This document shows, piece after piece, positions 26,338 through 34,583 of a DNA stretch of 38,035 nucleotides. The stretch's first letter is position 1. Each line of letters starts with the position of its first letter. The DNA lies in assembly GCA_016200495.1 (NCBI GenBank), contig JACQES010000342.1, positions 1 through 38,035 on the forward strand, read 5' to 3'. The position numbers and the translations under genes were made by a program. The stretch is from Gemmatimonadota bacterium. GTDB taxonomy: Bacteria > Gemmatimonadota > Gemmatimonadetes > Gemmatimonadales > Gemmatimonadaceae. Under the pieces are notes generated by a model. It did not search any database, was not told the DNA's origin, and was given only the letters and a program-made list of their open reading frames with translations.

Positions 26338-27305
26338 TCCGCGTCGTGGATCCCGCGTCACCGGCGGGACCCGCGCTCGACGAGGCCGCCGCGCTGATCC
26401 GCGCCGGCGGCCTCGTGGCCTTTCCCACGGAGACGGTGTACGGGCTCGGCGCCAACGCGCTCGACGCGGCGGCGGTGCAGGCGATCTACGCCGCCAAGGG
26501 ACGGCCGCCGACCAACCCGGTGATCGTGCACGTGCACGATGCGCACGAGGCGCGCGCGCTGGTGCGGCAGTGGCCCGACGTGGCCGCCACGTGCGCGCAG
26601 GCGTGGTGGCCGGGACCGCTCACGCTGGTGCTGCCGCGCGAGAGCGGTGTGCCCGACGTGGTGACGGCGGGGCTCGATGCGGTGGCGGTGCGTGTGCCGT
26701 CCCACCCGGTGGCGCGGGCGCTGATCGCCGCGGCCGAGCGCCCGATCGCGGCGCCGAGCGCCAACCGCTCGAACCAGCTCTCGCCGACGACGGCGGCGCA
26801 CGTGGCGCAGGGACTTGGGCGTCGCGTGGGACTGATCCTCGACGGCGGCCCCTGCGCCGTGGGGCTCGAGAGCACGGTGCTCGACCTCACGGGCCCGGTG
26901 CCGACCGTGCTCCGCCCGGGCGGCGTGACGCTCGACGCGCTGCGCGCGGTGCTGGGGGCGGTACGGGTGCGCGAGGCGCGCGTGCATGACGCGGAGGCCC
27001 GCGTGTCGCCGGGGATGATGGCGCGCCACTACGCGCCGCGGGCGCGAGTCGTGCTCGTGCGCGGCCCGCTCATGCCGCCGGACGCCGCGCGATGGGGCGC
27101 GCTCGTGGTGGGTGCGGAGGCGCCGGGCGCCGCGCATGTTGAACGGATGCCCGCCGATCCGGCGGGCTACGGACGGGCGCTCTACGCGGCGCTCCACGCC
27201 GTGGACGACGCGGGGTGCACGGTGGTGCTCGTGGAGCTGCCGGGCGACGGCGAGGCGTGGCGCGCGGTGCGTGACCGGCTGGCCCGGGCCGCGACGCCGG
27301 CCTAG
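26334..27305 (+). CDS. threonylcarbamoyl-AMP synthase, Sua5 type
   Basis: A 323-residue enzyme starting with GTG at 26334. It makes threonylcarbamoyl-AMP from threonine, bicarbonate and ATP, the first step of the t6A37 modification of ANN-decoding tRNAs. The YrdC-like domain covers about 10-205: GGLVAFPTETVYGLGA, KGRPPTNPVIVH (substrate loop with Lys and Arg), WPGPLTLVL, AVRVPSHP and APSANRSN. A linker with SPGMMARHYAP (the family's conserved loop) leads to the C-terminal Sua5 domain (about 240-323). The two-domain length separates it from the short TsaC form. It is translationally coupled to the blaI-type gene (4-base overlap), a strange partnership for a housekeeping tRNA enzyme. Confidence 0.92.
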   Translation: MIRVVDPASPAGPALDEAAALIRAGGLVAFPTETVYGLGANALDAAAVQAIYAAKGRPPTNPVIVHVHDAHEARALVRQWPDVAATCAQAWWPGPLTLVLPRESGVPDVVTAGLDAVAVRVPSHPVARALIAAAERPIAAPSANRSNQLSPTTAAHVAQGLGRRVGLILDGGPCAVGLESTVLDLTGPVPTVLRPGGVTLDALRAVLGAVRVREARVHDAEARVSPGMMARHYAPRARVVLVRGPLMPPDAARWGALVVGAEAPGAAHVERMPADPAGYGRALYAALHAVDDAGCTVVLVELPGDGEAWRAVRDRLARAATPA

Positions 27306-27440
27306 ACCGCGAATCCCCGACATCGCCAGCCGACCCGCCCACCCGGCTGTCAGGCCCGGTCGGACAGATCGTGGTTGTCCTCCCCGATAGGCGGCTCGTG
27401 GCGGGGGGCGCATCATGCGCCGCATGGGGAGGATGCGCCG

Positions 27441-28754
27441 ATGAAGCATATCGTGATTCTCGGTGCCGGCACCGCCGGCACGATCATGGCCAACCGCCTC
27501 ACGCGCCTGCTCACACGTGAGGTGCGATCGGGCGCGCTGGACATCACGATCGTGGATCGCGACGACCAGCACCTGTACCAGCCGGGACTGCTGTTCATCC
27601 CGTTCGGCATCTACGAACGCCGCGACATCGTGCGGTCGCGGCACGCGACGCTGCCGCACCACGTGCGGCTGCTCTACGGCGAGATCGACCGCGTGGACAC
27701 GCAGGGCTCGGCCGTCGTGCTCACCGACGGGCGCGCGCTCGGCTACGACGTCCTGATCGTCGCGACCGGGGCGCGCACGCTGCCGGGCGAGACCGCGGGC
27801 CTCACGGGCCATGGCTGGTACGAGAACGCGTTCGACTTCTTCTCGCTGGAGGGTGCGGAGGCGCTGCGGACGCGGCTCGACGCGTTCCCGGGCGGTCGGC
27901 TGGTGGTGAACGTGATGGACATGCCGATCAAGTGCCCGGTGGCGCCGCTCGAGTTCGCGTTCCTGGCCGACTGGTTCTTCACGAAGAAGGGAATGCGCGA
28001 CAAGGTGCAGCTCACGTACGCGACCCCGCTCGACGCGGCGTTCACGCGCCCGGTGGCGGCGGCCCGGCTCGCGCACCTGCTCGCGGAGAAGGACATCGAG
28101 CTCGTGACCGAGTTCAACGTGGGCTCGGTGGACGGCACGGCGCAGCGGATGCGCGGGTGGGACGACCGCGAGCTCGCGTACGACCTGCTGGTGACGGTGC
28201 CGCTGCACGGCGGCGCGTCGTTCGTGGGCCGCTCGCAGGCGATGGGCGACGACTTCGACTTCGTCCGCACCCACAAGTACACCCTGCAGGCGCTGGCGGC
28301 GGAGAACATCTTCGCCATCGGCGACGCGACCGACCTGCCGACGAGCAAGGCGGGCTCGGTGGCGCACTTCGAGAGCGAGGTGCTCGCGCCGAACATCGCG
28401 CGCTTCCTGCATGGCGTGCCGCTGGCGCACGACTTCGACGGGCACGCCAACTGCTTCGTCGAGACCGGCCACGACAAGGCGCTCCTGATCGACTTCAATT
28501 ACGACACCGAGCCGTTGCCGGGTGACTTCCCGTTCGCCGGCAGCCCGTTGCCGTTGCTCGAAGAGAGTCGGCTGGCGCACCAGGCGAAGCGGGCGCTGCG
28601 CTGGGTGTACTGGAACCTGCTCCTGCCGGGGCACGCGGTGCCCGGGCTGAGTCCGCAGCTCTCGATGGCCGGCAAGCACGCGGCGCCCGTCGAGACGCAC
28701 ACCTTCCCTGACCCCCGGGCGCCGCAGACCAAGCGTGGAGGCGCCGTCAAATGA
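27441..28754 (+). CDS. sulfide:quinone oxidoreductase-like FAD flavoprotein
   Basis: A 437-residue flavoprotein. The start at 27441 has GGGGAGG about nine bases upstream. It has the FAD-binding GAGTAG (8-13) near the N-terminus, the second motif VLIVATGA (104-111) and FAIGDATDLP (291-300). Two cysteines are present: Cys165 in PIKCPVAPLE and Cys338 in HANCFVETG. They match the two redox cysteines that carry the sulfur chain in sulfide:quinone oxidoreductases (Cys160 and Cys356 of the classic enzymes); the third cysteine of some types is missing. The C-terminal amphipathic segment (HQAKRALRWVYWNLLLPGH) fits monotopic membrane anchoring. It would oxidise sulfide to polysulfide with quinone as acceptor. 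Because a DsrC-like and a DsrE-like gene follow with overlap or tight spacing, the sulfur may be passed to these carriers instead of being released. Confidence 0.88.
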   Translation: MKHIVILGAGTAGTIMANRLTRLLTREVRSGALDITIVDRDDQHLYQPGLLFIPFGIYERRDIVRSRHATLPHHVRLLYGEIDRVDTQGSAVVLTDGRALGYDVLIVATGARTLPGETAGLTGHGWYENAFDFFSLEGAEALRTRLDAFPGGRLVVNVMDMPIKCPVAPLEFAFLADWFFTKKGMRDKVQLTYATPLDAAFTRPVAAARLAHLLAEKDIELVTEFNVGSVDGTAQRMRGWDDRELAYDLLVTVPLHGGASFVGRSQAMGDDFDFVRTHKYTLQALAAENIFAIGDATDLPTSKAGSVAHFESEVLAPNIARFLHGVPLAHDFDGHANCFVETGHDKALLIDFNYDTEPLPGDFPFAGSPLPLLEESRLAHQAKRALRWVYWNLLLPGHAVPGLSPQLSMAGKHAAPVETHTFPDPRAPQTKRGGAVK

Positions 28755-29059
28755 GCACGACCCTGGCAGGCGTCGCGGTGGACGCGGAGGGCTTCCTCCT
28801 CCACCCCGAAGACTGGACCGAGGCCCTGGCCGCGGAGATCGCGCGCGGGGCCGGCATCGACGAGCTGACGCCGCGGCACTGGCTCGTGGTGCGCTTCATG
28901 CGCCACCGGTACCTCGCGACCGGCACCGCCCCCACGATCCGCACGCTCGGCAAGGCGTCGGGCGTCGAGATGAAGGAGCTCTACCAACTGTTCCCGAAAG
29001 GACCCGCCAAGATCGCCGCGAAGATCGGCGGGATCCCGAAGCCGCGCGGCTGCATCTAG
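28751..29059 (+). CDS. DsrC/TusE-like sulfur carrier with single C-terminal cysteine
   Basis: A 102-residue member of the DsrC/TusE family. The body has DAEGFLLHPEDWTEALA, TPRHWLVVRFMR and the C-terminal arm LFPKGPAKIAAKIGGIPKPRGCI (residues 80-102). The penultimate Cys101 is the conserved reactive cysteine at the tip of the flexible arm. The second cysteine of true DsrC, 11 residues earlier, is Ala90 here, so it cannot form the intramolecular disulfide or trisulfide used in dissimilatory sulfite reduction. It should act as a simple persulfide carrier, as TusE or RspA-type relatives do. It overlaps the SQR-like gene by four bases (ATGA) and is followed by a DsrE-like gene. Confidence 0.9.
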   Translation: MSTTLAGVAVDAEGFLLHPEDWTEALAAEIARGAGIDELTPRHWLVVRFMRHRYLATGTAPTIRTLGKASGVEMKELYQLFPKGPAKIAAKIGGIPKPRGCI

Positions 29060-29078
29060 CGCGCACGAGGAGGCCGTC

Positions 29079-29546
29079 ATGACCACGGCCATCGACAAGG
29101 TCTCGATCATCGTCTCGCACGGCTCGCTCGAGGGGATCTACCCGGGGCTGATCATGGCCAACGGAGCCCGCATGGAGGGGATCGAGGCGAACCTGTTCTT
29201 CACCTTCTTCGGGCTCGACGCGATCCACCGCACGCGGCAGCAGCACGTGAAGGTGGCCACGGTCGGCAACCCGGGGCTCCACCTGCCGACGATGCTGGGC
29301 GGACTGCCGGGGATGTCGGCGTTCGTCACGCACGAGATGCAGAAGCGGATGGAGGAGCTCGACATCCCGCCGATCCCCGAGTTCCTGGAGATGATCAGCG
29401 ACGCGGGGGGCAAGCTCTACGAGTGCAAGGCCAGCGTGGACATGTTCAAGCTCACGATGGCCGACTTCATCCCGCAGGTGGACTCCGTCATCACGGTCGG
29501 CGAGTTCTACGCGATGGCGGGCGGGGGGCAGATCATCTTCACGTGA
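29079..29546 (+). CDS. DsrE-family (DsrE2-like) sulfurtransferase protein
   Basis: A 155-residue protein of the DsrE/DsrF/DrsH-like family. The ribosome-binding site GAGGAGG is seven bases before the ATG at 29079. Features are the N-terminal beta-strand KVSIIVSHGSLEGIYPGLIMANGA, a middle Leu/Met-rich region (LPTMLGGLPGMSAFVTHEM), and YECKASVDMFKL with Cys116 in the conserved persulfide-carrying position. The C-terminus ends GEFYAMAGGGQIIFT. Such proteins pass persulfide sulfur between a donor and a TusA/DsrC-type carrier and are often membrane-associated. It closes the three-gene cassette, 19 bases after the DsrC-like stop. No TusA, Hdr-like or dsrAB genes are in the window. Confidence 0.88.
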   Translation: MTTAIDKVSIIVSHGSLEGIYPGLIMANGARMEGIEANLFFTFFGLDAIHRTRQQHVKVATVGNPGLHLPTMLGGLPGMSAFVTHEMQKRMEELDIPPIPEFLEMISDAGGKLYECKASVDMFKLTMADFIPQVDSVITVGEFYAMAGGGQIIFT

Positions 29547-29550
29547 GCGG

Positions 29551-29580
29551 GGCCGCGGCGGGGCGCGCCCGCCGCCGGCC
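29551..29580. terminator. GC hairpin between convergent genes
   Basis: An 8-base perfect stem GCGGCGGG/CCCGCCGC with a 5-base loop, extended by GGCC/GGCC past a single bulged base. It lies between the convergent stops at 29546 and 29622. No T-run follows, so it could be a bidirectional transcript-end hairpin but not a classic intrinsic terminator. Confidence 0.4.
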
Positions 29581-29621
29581 GTCGCGTCACCTGCGCGCTT
29601 GCGTCGCGTGCGGTCGCGCCG

Positions 29622-30506
29622 TCACATCGGCCAGATGGTGAGGCGCGGCAGCTTGGTGCGCACGAACCGCCCGCGCATCGTGCGCACGGCCGAGTCGAGC
29701 TGCACGAGGTCGGCGCGCGTGAGCTCGAGGCGGTCCTCGTCGGGCTGGTCCTGGGTGCCGACGACGTAGTCGGTGTACGGCGTGCGCTGCTGCTCGATGT
29801 GGGTGCCGAGGAAGGCCGTGACGGGATGCGCGGCACTGAAGGCGACGAGGCGCTCGATGCTGCGCGCGAACGCGGCGGTGTCGCGCACGTAGAGGCGGCC
29901 CGGGTAGAACGAGTCGCCGGGGAGCATCGTCGCGGTGGCGCGGTCGTAGAGCGCGATGGACGCGGGCTGGTGGCCGGGAATCGCCAGCACGTCGAGCACG
30001 CGACCGCCCAGGTCGAAGGTCACCGCGTCGTCGGGCCAGTGCGCGAAGCCGAAGAAGGCGCGCACGGCCAGCGTGTCGCGCTCGACCAGGGTCACGTTGG
30101 CGTGGCCGCGGAACTGGTCGTCGCCCGCCACGTGATCGCCGTGGCCATGCGAGTGCGTGACGACGAGGTCGCGCGGGGCACCGTCGTGCGTGGCGCGCCA
30201 GGCGCCAAGGACGGAATCCACCGCCCCGGCCACGTCGATGTTGCCGGCACCCGTATCGAGGAGGAGCGCGCGCGTCCGCCCGATCACGAGGTAGAGGAAC
30301 GGCTTCTCGTAGTTGGTGCAGGCCGGCTGCCGGAGGATGAAGAAGCCGGGCTGGTACTCGTGGACGCGGAAGGCCGGGCGTCCCGCGCAGGTGGCGCCGC
30401 CGGCGTACCAGGTGGCCGGCATGCGACCGACCGCCGGGGAAGGCGCCGGCGCCGGCGCGCCGCAGGCGAGGGCGAGGACGATCAGCAGGACGGCGGCGGG
30501 GCGCAT
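29622..30506 (-). CDS. metallo-beta-lactamase-fold lipoprotein
   Basis: A 294-residue protein with a lipoprotein signal (MRPAAVLLIVLALAC, lipobox near residues 12-15) and an MBL-fold hydrolase domain. The Zn-binding motif HSHGHGDH is near residue 118 (THSHGHGDHVAG). Other MBL features are LLLDTGAG upstream and AIPGHQPASIAL, MLPGDSFYPG and FLGTHIEQQRTPYTDY downstream with the further His/Asp ligands. It is not a class B beta-lactamase by the visible motifs; it resembles hydrolases of uncertain substrate, such as quorum-quenching or sulfur-related enzymes, anchored in the envelope. It is convergent with the sulfur cassette, so no operon link is implied, but a persulfide dioxygenase-like role cannot be ruled out. 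It is divergent from the M16 peptidase gene, with 154 bases between the starts. Confidence 0.85.
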   Translation of the reverse strand: MRPAAVLLIVLALACGAPAPAPSPAVGRMPATWYAGGATCAGRPAFRVHEYQPGFFILRQPACTNYEKPFLYLVIGRTRALLLDTGAGNIDVAGAVDSVLGAWRATHDGAPRDLVVTHSHGHGDHVAGDDQFRGHANVTLVERDTLAVRAFFGFAHWPDDAVTFDLGGRVLDVLAIPGHQPASIALYDRATATMLPGDSFYPGRLYVRDTAAFARSIERLVAFSAAHPVTAFLGTHIEQQRTPYTDYVVGTQDQPDEDRLELTRADLVQLDSAVRTMRGRFVRTKLPRLTIWPM

Positions 30507-30660
30507 GGCGGCGTGGCGGGGGGTCGGTGCGCCCTCGGGAACCCTCGGCGCGCAGCGGGAAACTAAGTGACACAGTTGCCCTGTCCCATGTGGAGTGGCT
30601 AGCGTCGAGCGCGGGGCGCCGACGCCGGCCTCCTGCGCTTCCCTCCTCCCCACCCACCCG

Positions 30661-32067
30661 ATGCGACCCTTCGTCGTTCGCGCGCGCGCGCTCCTCGTGG
30701 CCGCGCTCGTGCCGTTCGCGGCCTCGGCGCAGGCGCCGGCCAAGGCGGCCGCGCCACCGCGCCTCAACATTCCCGTCACCTACTGGCACCTGAAGAACGG
30801 GCTGCGCGTGGTGGTGGCCCCCGACAAGTCGGTGCCGACCGCCGCCGTGGCCGTGTACTACGGCGTCGGCTTCCGGGTCGAGCCCAAGGGGCGCACCGGG
30901 TTCGCGCACCTGTTCGAGCACATGATGTTCCAGGGCTCGAAGAACCTCGGCAAGATGCAGTTCGTGAAGCTGATCGAGGGCTCGGGCGGGATCCTCAACG
31001 GCTCGACGCGGTTCGACTTCACCAACTACTTCGAGGTCGTGCCGGCCAACGCGCTCGAGACGGCGCTGTGGGCCGAGGCCGACCGGATGCACGGGCTCGC
31101 GATCACGCAGGAGAACCTGACCAACCAGCAGGGGGTGGTGAAGAACGAGGTCAAGGTGAACGTGCTCAACCAGCCGTACGGCGGCTTCCCCTGGCTCGAC
31201 ATGCCGCAGCTGGCGAACACGAACTGGCACAACGCGCACAACTTCTACGGCGACCTCGCCGAGCTGGACGCGGCGACGCTGGAGGACGTCAAGCAGTTCT
31301 TCACGACGTTCTATGCGCCCAACAACGCGTCGCTCGTGATCGCGGGGGACGTGGACCCGAAGCAGGTGAAGGCGCTGGTCGAGAAGTACTTCGGCGACGT
31401 CCCCTCGCAGCCGCAGCCGCCGCGCGAGGACCTGACGGAGCCGCGGCAGGAGCAGGAGAAGCGCTCGAGCAAGGAGGACGCGAAGGCGCCGCGCCCGGCG
31501 CTCGCGGTGGCGTGGCACGTGCCGCCCCGGTGGACGCCGGAATGGTTCGCGTTCGGGCTGCTGGACTACATCCTGGCGCAGGGGCGCGACTCGCGGCTCT
31601 ACGAGTCGCTGGTGCGCGGCAAGGCGTACACGGGCGGCGTGGGCGGGGGCATCAACCCCGGCCTCGGCAACCAGTGGAACTATCAGGGGCCGATGCTCTA
31701 CACGATCAACCTGTTCCACGACGCGAAGACGAGCCCCGACACGATCCTCGCGGCGATGGACGTGGAGATCGAGAAGCTGCGCACGGAGCTGGTGGACCAG
31801 GGAACGCTCGACCGGGCGCGCACGCGGTGGCGCTCGAGCTTCTACAACTACATCGAGGGACTGAACGGGTTCGGCAAGGCCGACATCCTGGCGTCGCTCG
31901 CCCTGTTCGACGACAACCCGGCGCGCATCAACGAGATCGAGAAGGGGATGGACGCGGTGACGCCGGAGCTGCTCCGGAAGACCGCGCAGGAGTGGCTCCG
32001 GAAGGGGAACCGCTCGATCCTGACCGTCGTTCCGGCCGCGAAGCCGGCCACCACCGTGGGGAACTGA
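30661..32067 (+). CDS. M16 zinc peptidase, catalytic subunit
   Basis: A 468-residue exported peptidase of the insulinase/pitrilysin family, M16B type. Signal peptide is residues 1-23 (ending ASA-QA). The inverted zinc motif HLFEH is at 83-87 (His83, Glu86, His87), and Glu163 lies 76 residues later in GVVKNEV, the expected third ligand. The LNGLRV-like start (LKNGLRVVVAPD) and GGILNGSTRFDFTNYF are family-typical. In this branch an active subunit pairs with an inactive one, forming a heterodimeric clam-shell that degrades or processes peptides in the periplasm. The next gene encodes exactly such an inactive homologue, only a single base after the stop. Confidence 0.93.
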   Translation: MRPFVVRARALLVAALVPFAASAQAPAKAAAPPRLNIPVTYWHLKNGLRVVVAPDKSVPTAAVAVYYGVGFRVEPKGRTGFAHLFEHMMFQGSKNLGKMQFVKLIEGSGGILNGSTRFDFTNYFEVVPANALETALWAEADRMHGLAITQENLTNQQGVVKNEVKVNVLNQPYGGFPWLDMPQLANTNWHNAHNFYGDLAELDAATLEDVKQFFTTFYAPNNASLVIAGDVDPKQVKALVEKYFGDVPSQPQPPREDLTEPRQEQEKRSSKEDAKAPRPALAVAWHVPPRWTPEWFAFGLLDYILAQGRDSRLYESLVRGKAYTGGVGGGINPGLGNQWNYQGPMLYTINLFHDAKTSPDTILAAMDVEIEKLRTELVDQGTLDRARTRWRSSFYNYIEGLNGFGKADILASLALFDDNPARINEIEKGMDAVTPELLRKTAQEWLRKGNRSILTVVPAAKPATTVGN

Positions 32068-32068
32068 G

Positions 32069-33523
32069 ATGCGTCACGTGAAGTCATTCGATTTCGGCGC
32101 GCCGAAGCCCGCCCGTCGCACGTCGCGTGGGCGCGGGACGTTGGCGCGTGTCGCGACGGCCGCGCTGCTCTCGGCCGCGCTCGCCGCCCCCGCCGTAGCG
32201 CAGTTCCCGAGCACCGCGCCGCCGCTCGCCAAGCCCAGGCCGTTCTCGATCCCCAAGCGCAAGGTGATCACGCTCGCGAACGGGATGAAGATCTCGCTCG
32301 TGCCGTTCGGGACGACGCCCAAGGCCACGGTGCGGCTGGTGCTGCGCACGGGCTCGATCGACGAGGCGCCGGACCAGCTCTCGCTCGCCGCGCTCACGGC
32401 CGACCTCTGGAACGAGGGGACGGTGAACAAGGACGCGCGCACGATCGTGCAGCAGATGTCGGGGATGGGCGGCGCGCTGGGCGTGGGGGCGGGCGCCGAC
32501 CTGACGTTCATCAACGCCGACGTGCTGAGCGGGAGCGCGGCCGAGCTGGTGACGCTGGTGGGTGAGGTGGCGCGGCAGCCGCGCTTCCCCGAGAGCGAGC
32601 TCGCGCGCCTCAAGACGGCGCGGCTCCGCAACCTCGCGATCGCCCGCACGCAGCCGGGGACGCAGGCGTCGCAGAAGTTCAACAGCATCATGTACGGCGA
32701 CCATCCGTACGGGCGCGGCTTCCCGACGGACGACCAGCTCAAGGGCTACACGGTCGACCAGATCAAGGCGTTCTACGCGGCCAACGTGGGCGCGGCGCGC
32801 GCGCACCTGTACGTGGTCGGCGTGTTCGACGCGGCGGCCGTGGAGAAAGCGGCGCGCGCCGCGTTCACCGACTGGGCGGCGGGTCCCGCGCCCACGGTCA
32901 AGGTGCCGGTGATGCCCAAGGAGCGCACCGTGGCGGTGATCGACCGCCCGGCGGCCGTGCAGAGCACGCTCTACGTGGGGCTGCCGGTGGTGGAAGAGGC
33001 GCATCCCGACTTCATGAAGCTCACCGTGACCGACGCGCTGCTCGGCGGCTCGTTCGGGTCGCGCATCACGGCCAACATCCGCGAGAACAAGGGCTATACG
33101 TACTCGCCCTTCTCGTTCGTGAGCACGCGGCGCGGCACGGGGGTGTGGGCCGAGCAGGCGGACGTGACGACGAACGTCACGGGACCCTCGATCAGCGAGA
33201 TCTTCAAGGAAGTGGAGAAGCTGCGCGCCGAGGCGCCGCCCAAGGAGGAGCTGGAGCGGATCCAGCGCGGGCTGGCGGGGACGTTCGTGCTGCAGAACGG
33301 CTCGCGGGCCGGGATCGCGGCGCAGTTCTCGAACGTGGACGCGTACAACCTGGGGGAGGACCACCTGGCGACGTACGTGACGCGCATCTTCGGCGTGACG
33401 CCGGACGACGTGAAGAAGACGATGCAGCAGTATCTCAGCCCGGAGAAGATGTCGGTCGTGGTGGTGGGCGACCGGAAGGTGATCGACGAGCAGCTCAAGC
33501 AGGTGCTGGGCACGGTGCCGTGA
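32069..33523 (+). CDS. M16 peptidase family, non-catalytic partner
   Basis: A 484-residue exported homologue of the preceding peptidase. The signal segment (residues about 22-45, ending AVA-QF) follows a basic start. The protein has the M16 fold (LANGMKISLVPFG, VRLVLRTGS, and the second-half VTDALLGGSFGSRITANIRENKGYTYSPFS), but the HxxEH zinc motif is replaced by LAALTADLWNEGT, so it cannot bind the catalytic zinc. The retained R...Y pair (FGSRI...GYTY) in the C-terminal half supplies the substrate-binding residues that the active subunit uses in the heterodimer. It starts one base after the stop of the active subunit, and the operon ends at the terminator 63 bases downstream. Confidence 0.92.
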   Translation: MRHVKSFDFGAPKPARRTSRGRGTLARVATAALLSAALAAPAVAQFPSTAPPLAKPRPFSIPKRKVITLANGMKISLVPFGTTPKATVRLVLRTGSIDEAPDQLSLAALTADLWNEGTVNKDARTIVQQMSGMGGALGVGAGADLTFINADVLSGSAAELVTLVGEVARQPRFPESELARLKTARLRNLAIARTQPGTQASQKFNSIMYGDHPYGRGFPTDDQLKGYTVDQIKAFYAANVGAARAHLYVVGVFDAAAVEKAARAAFTDWAAGPAPTVKVPVMPKERTVAVIDRPAAVQSTLYVGLPVVEEAHPDFMKLTVTDALLGGSFGSRITANIRENKGYTYSPFSFVSTRRGTGVWAEQADVTTNVTGPSISEIFKEVEKLRAEAPPKEELERIQRGLAGTFVLQNGSRAGIAAQFSNVDAYNLGEDHLATYVTRIFGVTPDDVKKTMQQYLSPEKMSVVVVGDRKVIDEQLKQVLGTVP

Positions 33524-33585
33524 TGACGGGCTGAGGCGCGGCGCCGGGCTTCGGCCGGGCGTCGCGGTCCGACGCCAAGGAACAC

Positions 33586-33622
33586 GGGGGCGGCGTGCAC
33601 GTGGCGCCGCCCCCCTTTTTTT
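33586..33622 (+). terminator. intrinsic terminator of the M16 operon
   Basis: A perfect 10-base GC stem (GGGGGCGGCG at 33586-33595, CGCCGCCCCC at 33605-33614) with a 9-base loop, followed after one C by seven T residues. This is a textbook Rho-independent terminator and the best one in the window. It separates the M16 pair from fabI. Confidence 0.9.
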
Positions 33623-33649
33623 CGGGGGGTCGCGTGCTTGATTTCGATC

Positions 33650-34564
33650 ATGCTCAGCCTCGACCTCACGGGACGCCGCGCGCTGGTGGCGGGCGTCGCC
33701 GACGACAACGGATTCGGCTTCGCGATCGCGAAGTGCCTGGCGATGGCCGGCGCGACGGTGTGCGTCGCCACCTGGCCGCCCGCGCTCAACATCTTCCTCA
33801 ACCTGATCGAGCGCGGGAAGATCGACGACTCGCGGCGGATGCCCGACGGGTCGCTGCTCCAGTTCGAGAAGATCTACCCGCTCGACGCGGCGTTCGACAC
33901 GCTGGAGCAGGCGCCGGAGGACATCCGGAGCAACAAGCGCTACAAGGACACCGGCGACTTCTCGATCGCGGGGCTCCGGGCACAGCTGGTCGCCGACTTC
34001 GGCGCGCAGCCGCTCGACATCCTCGTGCATTCGCTGGCGAACGGGAGCGAGGTCAAGAAGCCGCTGCTCGAGGTGAGTCGCAACGGCTACCTGAGCGCCG
34101 TCGGCGTGAGCGCGTACTCGCTCGTCGCCCTGGTCCAGCACCTCGGGCCGATCTTCCGGCCGAACGCGTCGGTGCTGTCGCTCACGTACATGGCGAGCGA
34201 GCGCGTGATCCCCGGGTACGGCGGCGGGATGTCGAGCGCCAAGGCCGCGCTCGAGAGCGACACGCGACTCCTCGCGTTCGAGGCGGGACGGAAGTGGGGA
34301 GCGCGCGTCAACACGATCTCCGCCGGCCCCTTTGCCAGCCGCGCGGCGAGCGCGATCGGGATCATCGAGCGGATGGTGCGCTACTGCGCGCAGAACACGC
34401 CGATTCCGCAGGCGCTCGAGGCGGCGGAGGTCGGCAACGTGGCGGCGTTCCTCGCGAGTCCACTGTCGAGCGGGATCACGGGGTCCACGGTGTACGTGGA
34501 CAAGGGGTATCACGCGATGGGGATGCCGGCGGACGCGCTGACGGCGGCAGGTTCGGCGGGCTGA
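33650..34564 (+). CDS. fabI: enoyl-ACP reductase FabI, long plant/apicomplexan-like form
   Basis: A 304-residue NAD(P)H-dependent enoyl-[acyl-carrier-protein] reductase that completes each cycle of fatty-acid elongation. The Rossmann motif begins [14 protein letters not shown] (15-28). Catalytic residues are Tyr180 and Tyr190 with Lys198 in [17 protein letters not shown]. The seven residues between Tyr190 and Lys198, and the insertion around 45-110 ([25 protein letters not shown]), match the long chloroplast and apicomplexan ENRs rather than the ~260-residue E. coli FabI. The start at ATG 33650 is used; TTG 33638 is an alternative. It stands alone directly after a strong terminator. A weak hydrophobic-free C-terminal tail ([12 protein letters not shown]) is extra. 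Confidence 0.92.
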   Translation: MLSLDLTGRRALVAGVADDNGFGFAIAKCLAMAGATVCVATWPPALNIFLNLIERGKIDDSRRMPDGSLLQFEKIYPLDAAFDTLEQAPEDIRSNKRYKDTGDFSIAGLRAQLVADFGAQPLDILVHSLANGSEVKKPLLEVSRNGYLSAVGVSAYSLVALVQHLGPIFRPNASVLSLTYMASERVIPGYGGGMSSAKAALESDTRLLAFEAGRKWGARVNTISAGPFASRAASAIGIIERMVRYCAQNTPIPQALEAAEVGNVAAFLASPLSSGITGSTVYVDKGYHAMGMPADALTAAGSAG

Positions 34565-34583
34565 GCGACCGCAGGGCGGTACT

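Noticed and set aside
30540-30620. GACACAG...CCTGTC inverted repeat near the M16 promoter as an operator
   Set aside because: The arms are short and imperfect, and no matching regulator is known to me.
32084-34513. Long minus-strand open frame antisense to the M16 and fabI genes
   Set aside because: Composition is Arg/His/Glu-rich with no domains; the plus-strand genes are unambiguous.
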